Shown one piece after another: positions 1 through 4,223 of a stretch of DNA of 6,018 nucleotides. Every line of letters begins with the position of its first letter. Position 1 is the stretch's first letter. The translations under genes were made by a program, and so were the position numbers. The notes under the pieces are model-generated. The model saw nothing but the letters and a program-made list of their open reading frames with translations. It did no database searches and was not told where the DNA came from. The stretch comes from Nanobdellota archaeon (GTDB taxonomy: Archaea; Nanobdellota; Nanobdellia; Woesearchaeales; JAUYGA01). The stretch lies in assembly GCA_030690755.1 (NCBI GenBank), contig JAUYGA010000216.1, positions 1-6,018 on the forward strand. Reading direction: 5' to 3'.

Positions 1-1
1 A

Positions 2-94
2 ACAAAATATCCAATTCTTAAAAATGTCAAATATTTAGGAACTGTAGAAAAAATACTGGAAGTTTTTGAATTCTACGATAAGAATAAGAAATGA
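2..94 (+). CDS. 3' end of an unrecognised gene (partial)
   Basis: The frame is open from the left edge to a TGA at 92-94 and gives 30 residues ending in KILEVFEFYDKNKK. The lysine/aspartate-rich tail after a hydrophobic-patterned helix looks like a genuine protein C-terminus, and a 242-base non-coding stretch follows it. The start and nearly all of the protein lie outside the window. I do not recognise the family. The pattern of a hydrophobic strand followed by a short helix ending in FYD is vaguely like the end of small alpha/beta domains such as STAS, but 30 residues cannot support that. It is on the same strand as the downstream operon but is separated from it by candidate promoters, so it is probably a different transcription unit. 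Confidence 0.55.
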   Translation, partial: TKYPILKNVKYLGTVEKILEVFEFYDKNKK

Positions 95-97
95 CTG

Positions 98-123
98 TTC
101 GGTTTACTGTCCCACACACCGAA
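98..123 (+). terminator. Weak inverted repeat after the upstream stop codon
   Basis: TTCGGT at 98-103 is exactly complementary to ACCGAA at 118-123 with a 14-base loop, starting four bases after the TGA at 92-94. A six-pair stem with a large loop is weak. No T-run follows it directly, whereas archaeal termination normally depends on T-rich stretches. It may be chance. Confidence 0.15.
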
Positions 124-134
124 ATTAGGTTAAA

Positions 135-142
135 TTTATAAA
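135..142 (+). promoter_or_regulatory. Possible TATA box inside the spacer
   Basis: TTTATAAA matches the archaeal TATA-box core and sits in the middle of non-coding DNA. Transcription would be expected to start about 25 bases downstream, near 160-168. That would give either a leader of about 170 bases on the operon or a separate small RNA. In AT-rich DNA such octamers arise by chance, so the call is tentative. Confidence 0.2.
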
Positions 143-280
143 TGTTGTTGATTCTTAAGATAGCAGGTTATTGACTTAAAATATATTGCATTTTTATAAG
201 ACGTATTATGAGACTTGTAAGAAGCAGATTAAATAATAAGAATGCCTAACTGCCTTATAGTGTTGATATCTTTCAAAACG

Positions 281-303
281 TTTTTAAACATAACTATAAA
301 ATA
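281..303 (+). promoter_or_regulatory. Candidate promoter of the glycosyltransferase operon
   Basis: Two overlapping TATA-like candidates lie here: TTTTTAAACATA at 281-291 and CTATAAAATA at 294-303. The usual archaeal spacing of about 25 bases predicts transcript starts near 312 or near 324, so the leader before the ATG at 337 would be short (about 12-25 bases). An A-rich stretch (CAAAACG, 274-280) precedes the first candidate where a BRE would lie. Position and composition support a promoter, but which element is used cannot be told. Confidence 0.4.
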
Positions 304-336
304 AAAACTTAAAAGAAGTTAAGGATTTGGTAAAAT

Positions 337-1560
337 ATGAAAGTAAAACTTATGAGAAAAATTGACTATTACGTTGGAACTCCTATTTGCATATTTTTTT
401 CTGGAATACACTCTGTTGCAAAGATATTTCGCAAACCCTCAAAAGAGCCTATAAAAATAAAAAAAGTTCTTTTCATACAGATATCTGAGATGGGCAGCGC
501 AATAATGACTCACGCAAGCATAACTCATATCAAAGAAAGATATCCAGGTGTGCAATTATATTATGTTGTTTTTGACGAAATGAAAGAAGGAATAAAACTT
601 CTCAAGATAATCCCTGAAGAAAACATAATAACTATTCGCGGCTTTAAATCCACTCCTGTGTTTGTAAAAGATGTATTCAAAGCACTTCACAGACTAAGAA
701 AAGAAAAAATTGATGTTGCTTTTGATCTTGAGCTGTTTTCAAGAGCCAGCAATATTCTGAGTTATTTAAGCGGCGCAAAAAACAGGGTTGGTTTTGATAG
801 ATATACTATGGAAGGGCTATACAGAGGTAATTTCCATACACATAAAGTACAATATAATCAAAACAGACATATGAGTCTTAACTTTCTTTCTTTAGTAAAT
901 GCGCTAGATTCTCCTGAAGGAGAATGCCCTCTTGTAAAAAAAGAATTTGGTATGACTAAAGTTAAACCATTCAAGATTAAATCGACACAAGAAGAGAAAA
1001 ACAATATGTTTACCAAACTAAAGCAGTTAAATAATAAAATAAGCAAAAAGCACAAAATCATTCTTTTTAATCCGAATGCAAGTCAACTGATACCAATAAG
1101 AAAGTGGCCCCTTGAAAATTATATAGAACTTGCTAAAAAAGTTCTTTCTGACAAGAAAAATTTTATTGTGATAACAGGCGTTGCGTCTGAAAAACCTGAT
1201 GCAGAAGCCATCTGCAGTACTGTCGGATATGAAAGATGCATTGATCTTACAGGGCAGACAAAAAACATAAGGGAATTAATTGATTTATACAATATTTCTG
1301 ATATCATCATAACAAATGATTCTGGACCTGCGCATTTTGCTTCGACAACAGACATAAAGATAATCGCATTTTATGGTCCAGAAACACCTGAGGTGTATGG
1401 TCCTTTAAGCAATAACTGCGCAGTAATGTATTCTAATTTTATGTGCAGCCCATGCGTTTCTGCATATAATCACAGAAAAACTCCTTGCAAGGACAATAAG
1501 TGCCTTCAAGCAATAACTCCTGATCAAGCATATTCTGTTTTCAAAAAAATGATGAAATGA
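337..1560 (+). CDS. GT9-family (heptosyltransferase-like) glycosyltransferase, first copy
   Basis: A 407-residue GT-B-fold glycosyltransferase of family GT9, the ADP-heptose:LPS heptosyltransferase family, expected to move a sugar from a nucleotide donor to a surface glycan at the cytoplasmic face of the membrane. The N-terminal Rossmann half starts at KVLFIQISEMGSAI (residues 43-56). The linker motif KNRVGF is at 148-153. The C-terminal half begins near 241 (ILFNPNAS) and carries the donor-site signature NDSGPAHFAS (327-336) and FYGPETP (345-351). A cysteine set (C370, C373, C384, C389) near the C-terminus is also found in many GT9 proteins. The position of the WaaC catalytic aspartate, after the conserved glycine (G53), is serine here (S54), so activity may differ from true heptosyltransferases. 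An N-terminal hydrophobic helix (about 9-30) could touch the membrane. It is a paralogue of the gene at 2653 and first in the operon. The ATG at 337 was chosen because it follows the promoter block; an ATG at 352 is an alternative. Donor and acceptor are unknown. Confidence 0.85.
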   Translation: MKVKLMRKIDYYVGTPICIFFSGIHSVAKIFRKPSKEPIKIKKVLFIQISEMGSAIMTHASITHIKERYPGVQLYYVVFDEMKEGIKLLKIIPEENIITIRGFKSTPVFVKDVFKALHRLRKEKIDVAFDLELFSRASNILSYLSGAKNRVGFDRYTMEGLYRGNFHTHKVQYNQNRHMSLNFLSLVNALDSPEGECPLVKKEFGMTKVKPFKIKSTQEEKNNMFTKLKQLNNKISKKHKIILFNPNASQLIPIRKWPLENYIELAKKVLSDKKNFIVITGVASEKPDAEAICSTVGYERCIDLTGQTKNIRELIDLYNISDIIITNDSGPAHFASTTDIKIIAFYGPETPEVYGPLSNNCAVMYSNFMCSPCVSAYNHRKTPCKDNKCLQAITPDQAYSVFKKMMK

Positions 1561-2285
1561 TAAAAAAAATGAGAAGGGTAAAAATCAATTTGAAGAATAT
1601 AAAGGATAAAATCATTGTCGTGATTCCTGCATATAATGAAGAGAAATCAATAGGAATAGTTATTGATGGACTTAAAAAAGAGGGATATAAAAACATAATT
1701 GTTATTGATGATGGTTCTAAAGATAAAACATTTGAAATTGCCAGATCTAAAGATGTTTATGTTTTCAGGCACAAACTAAACAGAGGCCTTGGAGGAGCGC
1801 TTGGAACTGCAATTGAAGCTGCAAACAAAATGAATGCAGAAATTGTTGTTACATTTGATGCAGACGGCCAGCACATCCCGACAGATGTAATGCGAATGGC
1901 TGCTCCAATACTAAAAGGAGAAGCTGATGCTGTAATTGGCTCGAGACTGCTTGATAAGAATCTTGTTAAGGGCATGCCTCTCGTCAGAAGAATCGGCAAT
2001 TTTGGGTTTAACTTGATTACTTTCTTATTATTTGGTGTGAAGACAACTGATTCGCAGTCAGGCCTCCGCGCCTTTTCAAAAAAAGCGGCAAGACTGATAA
2101 AAATAAAGACAAACAGGATGGAAGTCAGCTCTGAATTCATAAAGGAGATAGGCGCGCATAATCTTAAATTAAAGGAAATCGCAATAAAGCCTGTCTATAC
2201 TTCATATTCCCTTAAAAAAGGGCAAACAAATTTAAATGCGCTCAAGATACTAGCTAAGTTGATATTAAAAAAATTAATGAGGTGA
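1557..2285 (+). CDS. GT2 glycosyltransferase, polyprenyl-phosphate sugar synthase-like
   Basis: A 242-residue family GT2 (GT-A fold) enzyme of the dolichyl-phosphate mannose synthase-like group, expected to transfer a sugar from a nucleotide donor to a polyprenyl phosphate at the inner membrane face. Visible motifs are IPAYNEE (23-29), DDGSKDKT (51-58), the metal-binding DADGQH (101-106), VIGSR (126-130) and DSQSGLRAF (165-173). Near the C-terminus is YSLKKGQTNLNA (217-228), a pattern I associate with GT2 proteins encoded beside DUF2304. It ends soon after that motif with no C-terminal transmembrane helices, unlike GtrB-type enzymes; only an amphipathic hydrophobic stretch (about 147-161) could dip into the membrane. 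Its ATG overlaps the previous stop codon (ATGA at 1557-1560), implying translational coupling; an ATG at 1569 is the alternative start. The next gene probably supplies its membrane anchor. The sugar cannot be inferred. Confidence 0.88.
   Translation: MIKKMRRVKINLKNIKDKIIVVIPAYNEEKSIGIVIDGLKKEGYKNIIVIDDGSKDKTFEIARSKDVYVFRHKLNRGLGGALGTAIEAANKMNAEIVVTFDADGQHIPTDVMRMAAPILKGEADAVIGSRLLDKNLVKGMPLVRRIGNFGFNLITFLLFGVKTTDSQSGLRAFSKKAARLIKIKTNRMEVSSEFIKEIGAHNLKLKEIAIKPVYTSYSLKKGQTNLNALKILAKLILKKLMR
2279..2285 (+). promoter_or_regulatory. Strong Shine-Dalgarno of the DUF2304 gene, overlapping the GT2 stop codon
   Basis: GAGGTGA matches the archaeal 16S rRNA 3' end (anti-SD CACCUC) and lies four bases before the ATG at 2290. 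The TGA that ends the GT2 gene (2283-2285) is the last part of this same element. It fixes the start of the DUF2304 gene and is the only clearly strong ribosome binding site in the operon. Confidence 0.8.
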
Positions 2286-2289
2286 ACTA

Positions 2290-2649
2290 ATGTTTCAAAC
2301 AACAAGCACTTTAGTTTTTCAGATACTTGCAATATTATTTGCTGTTTTTGCATTAAGCAGGGTTTTCCTAAGATTCCGGGATGGAGAGGTTTCAGTAAAA
2401 GAGCTCGCATTCTGGATAATAATTTGGATTGGAGTGATATTTGTCGCAGTAGTTCCTAGCATTACATTCACAATATCGAATGCACTAGGTATAGAACGAG
2501 GAGTCGATTTAGTGATATATGTCAGCATAATCGTCTTATTTTATCTCATATTCAGAGTACTTGTAAAACTGGAAATGTTAGAACAGGAAATCACAAAAGT
2601 TGTCAGAAAGGATGCCATAGAGAAAGGCGGGAAGAAGAAAAAGCAATAA
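2290..2649 (+). CDS. DUF2304 small membrane protein, probable GT2 partner
   Basis: A 119-residue protein with three predicted membrane segments (about 6-26, 39-57 and 73-92), a charged cytosolic loop RFRDGEVSVKEL (28-39), and a C-terminal amphipathic, charged tail (about 93-119, ending in KKKK) that could form a short helix or coiled coil. This layout, with the conserved LGI turn (66-68) before the third helix and adjacency to a GT2 gene, fits DUF2304 (PF10066). In Streptococcus pyogenes the DUF2304 protein GacJ binds the GT2 enzyme GacI and stimulates synthesis of GlcNAc-phosphate-undecaprenol. By analogy I infer that this protein anchors and activates the GT2 enzyme encoded just upstream. 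It has a strong Shine-Dalgarno and ends three bases before the next gene. The length is normal for the family. Family assignment is fairly secure; partner and function are inferred from context. Confidence 0.82.
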   Translation: MFQTTSTLVFQILAILFAVFALSRVFLRFRDGEVSVKELAFWIIIWIGVIFVAVVPSITFTISNALGIERGVDLVIYVSIIVLFYLIFRVLVKLEMLEQEITKVVRKDAIEKGGKKKKQ

Positions 2650-2652
2650 ATA

Positions 2653-3747
2653 ATGGCAGTTAAACTAATAAAATGGATTGATAAGTATATTTTTGGACTC
2701 GCATGCATAACCCTTTCTCCATTTTCTATGCGTAAAAGATTGATGTTCAATAAACTGGACAAAATCCTAATTGTAAAATTATGGGCTGTCGGAGAGAGCG
2801 TATTGACACTACCTATGATAAAAGCGCTCAGAGAAAAATACCCTCGCGCAGAGATAGATGTCCTTGCGACACCAAGAAACAAAGATGTCTACGAATCATG
2901 CAGATATGTCAATAAAGTGATAGTTATGCCTTCTGTTGTTTTGAGAAAATACGATTTGGTCATAGACTGCGAGCCATGGATGAATATTTCCGCTGTTTTG
3001 AGCTTTTTTGCAGGAAAGAATAGGATAGGCTTTTCTCATGGAAAAAGAGCTTTAGTATATAATAAAAGAGTCCATTTCAATGACAAGCAGCATGAAGTTC
3101 TCACTTTTTTGGATTTATCGAAACAAGTTGATGCAGGAACTGAGCCAGACAAACTGGTAAAGCTCAATGTCTCAAAAGAAGATATTAAAAAAGTGAATGC
3201 TTTCTTGAAAAAAAATAAATTGAACGGATTTTTTGTCGGAATTGCGCCAGGGGTTGCAGAATCTGCTAAATCACGAATGTGGCCATTGCCGAGATATGCC
3301 CATCTAATTGATTATATTGTCCTAAAGATGCATGGTAAAGTGCTGCTAATTGGAACAGAAAAAGATCTTCCGATACTTTCTGACCTTAAAGAATTAGTTG
3401 ACAAAAAAGTCCAAAAAAATATTGTAATTTCAGCAGGCGAACTTACATTAAAACAATCCTTTGGCCTGATAGGAAAATGCAAAATATTTGTCTCAAATGA
3501 CACAGGACCAATGCACATAGCAGCTGCAATGGGTGTTCCTACACTCGGATTATTCGGGCCCAATACTCCGGTTCGATTTGCTCCTTATGGAAAGAAGAAT
3601 ATATCAATATACCACAGGAAAGCCTGCTCACCATGCATAAATGTCCATAAAGGCCAAGTTAGGGAATGCAAAGAAGGCATAGACTGCATGAGCGATATTT
3701 CTGCAGAAGAAGTCATTGAAGCGGTTGAGAAACTTAGAAAAAAATAA
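2653..3747 (+). CDS. GT9-family (heptosyltransferase-like) glycosyltransferase, second copy
   Basis: A 364-residue GT9 family, GT-B fold glycosyltransferase, closer to the classical heptosyltransferase pattern than the first copy. The N-terminal motif is ILIVKLWAVGESVLTLP (38-54), where bacterial enzymes have LGD; the acidic position is glutamate (E48). NRIGF is at 123-127, GIAPGVAES at 196-204, and the donor-site motif NDTGPMHIAAAMGVPTLGLF (282-301) continues into GPNTP (302-306). Cysteines C325, C328, C339 and C345 repeat the arrangement of the first copy. The N-terminus (LIKWIDKYIFGLACI, 5-19) resembles the start of the first copy (IDYYVG), which supports the ATG at 2653 even though no good Shine-Dalgarno precedes it. 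It starts three bases after the DUF2304 gene and is the last gene of the operon. It probably adds a sugar to a surface glycan or glycolipid; the donor is unknown. Confidence 0.88.
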   Translation: MAVKLIKWIDKYIFGLACITLSPFSMRKRLMFNKLDKILIVKLWAVGESVLTLPMIKALREKYPRAEIDVLATPRNKDVYESCRYVNKVIVMPSVVLRKYDLVIDCEPWMNISAVLSFFAGKNRIGFSHGKRALVYNKRVHFNDKQHEVLTFLDLSKQVDAGTEPDKLVKLNVSKEDIKKVNAFLKKNKLNGFFVGIAPGVAESAKSRMWPLPRYAHLIDYIVLKMHGKVLLIGTEKDLPILSDLKELVDKKVQKNIVISAGELTLKQSFGLIGKCKIFVSNDTGPMHIAAAMGVPTLGLFGPNTPVRFAPYGKKNISIYHRKACSPCINVHKGQVRECKEGIDCMSDISAEEVIEAVEKLRKK

Positions 3748-3750
3748 AAA

Positions 3751-3760
3751 TTTATATAAA
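3751..3760 (+). promoter_or_regulatory. TATA box of the aIF5A-like gene
   Basis: TTTATATAAA is an excellent archaeal TATA box, preceded by an A-rich stretch suited to a BRE. The usual spacing of about 25 bases puts the transcript start near 3780, so the leader before the ATG at 3788 would be only a few bases. No Shine-Dalgarno is present, consistent with leaderless translation. This is the main reason for starting the downstream gene at 3788. Confidence 0.75.
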
Positions 3761-3787
3761 CCACTCGCTTTACAGATATTGATAATA

Positions 3788-4171
3788 ATGGCAAGCGCTG
3801 ACGAACTGGACAAGAAATCATGTTTCAGATACAACAATGAGATAGTCAGAGTTCTCAAAAAGGAAGTTGTAACTGTTGGAACGCATTCTCATTCAAAACT
3901 AAAATTCTATGTGAAAAACATATTCGGCGGCGGAGAAAAACCCGTTGTTTTGGCGCATAACGATAGGGTGGACATTGTTGAGATAAAACAAAAGAATGGA
4001 CTGCTTTTATCAAGAAACGGAAAAGAAGCTCAGGTGATGGATAATCATAGCTATGAGACATTTGATGCTGAAATCATAGAGGCGGCATTAGACAAAGTAA
4101 ATGAAAACGAGAATATAATCTTTGTAGAAGTGGATGGGAAGAATTTCATAACAGACCGAGCGAATAAGTAA
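3788..4171 (+). CDS. aIF5A-like protein lacking the hypusine lysine
   Basis: A 127-residue protein with the length and two-domain layout of archaeal IF5A (SH3-like N-terminal domain, OB-fold C-terminal domain). From memory of aIF5A sequences, residues 5-42 align without gaps: DEL (5-7), S11, NNE (16-18), RV (21-22), G31, H33 and K37 match conserved positions. The C-terminal domain has VMDNHSYETFD (83-93), matching the QLMD..YET signature, and ENIIFVEVDGKNFI near the end. aIF5A promotes peptide-bond formation at stalled ribosomes through hypusine, made on a lysine in a GKHG loop. Here that loop reads VGTHSHSK (30-37), with threonine T32 at the modification site, so it cannot be hypusinated there. 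It may be a paralogue with a different RNA- or ribosome-related role. The frame extends upstream to an ATG at 3716, but that would overlap the GT9 gene and precede the TATA box. Family assignment is by eye. Confidence 0.75.
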   Translation: MASADELDKKSCFRYNNEIVRVLKKEVVTVGTHSHSKLKFYVKNIFGGGEKPVVLAHNDRVDIVEIKQKNGLLLSRNGKEAQVMDNHSYETFDAEIIEAALDKVNENENIIFVEVDGKNFITDRANK

Positions 4172-4183
4172 GTATAAGCAAGT

Positions 4184-4202
4184 AATTAGGATTAAACTAA
4201 TT
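4184..4202. terminator. Small inverted repeat between convergent genes
   Basis: AATTAG (4184-4189) and CTAATT (4197-4202) are complementary around a 7-base loop. They lie in the 52-base gap between the aIF5A-like stop codon and the end of the copA-like gene. The stem is short and AT-rich. A run of five T on the plus strand (4231-4235), just inside the copA end, could serve as the archaeal-type T-rich terminator for the plus-strand gene. The position suits a bidirectional terminator, but the structure is weak. Confidence 0.2.
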
Positions 4203-4223
4203 CTGATAAGAACTATAATGCAC

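Larger units (their letters stand above)
95..336. other. Non-coding spacer upstream of the glycosyltransferase operon
   Basis: These 242 bases carry no credible gene. The only ATG-started frames are about 10 codons (from 142) and 13 codons (from 208), both without a plausible ribosome binding site. The stretch is AT-rich and holds a small inverted repeat just after the upstream stop codon (98-103 with 118-123), an isolated TATA-like element near 135-142, and a TATA-rich block at 281-303 in the right place to drive the operon. No tRNA cloverleaf and no box C/D pattern (RUGAUGA with CUGA) was seen. The length is large for a compact archaeal genome, so a small RNA or a long leader is possible but not demonstrated. 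Confidence 0.6.

Noticed and set aside
142..249. Two short ATG-started frames (about 10 and 13 codons) in the spacer
   Set aside because: They are very short, lack a Shine-Dalgarno, and show no protein-like pattern; expected by chance.
236..258. Inverted repeat ATAAG ... CTTAT in the spacer
   Set aside because: A five-pair AT-rich stem with a 13-base loop is expected often in such DNA and has no supporting context.
1757..2140. 127-codon minus-strand open frame opposite the GT2 gene
   Set aside because: It lies wholly inside a gene with clear GT2 motifs and has no recognisable domain of its own. Treated as an antisense shadow.
2541..2882. 113-codon minus-strand open frame across the DUF2304/GT9 junction
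   Set aside because: It is opposite two well-supported genes, with no promoter or recognisable protein features.
3716..3787. Upstream extension of the aIF5A-like gene to the ATG at 3716
   Set aside because: It would overlap the end of the GT9 gene by 32 bases and place the start before the TATA box at 3751-3760. The extra residues are lysine/asparagine-rich and do not resemble any aIF5A N-terminus; MASADEL at 3788 does.
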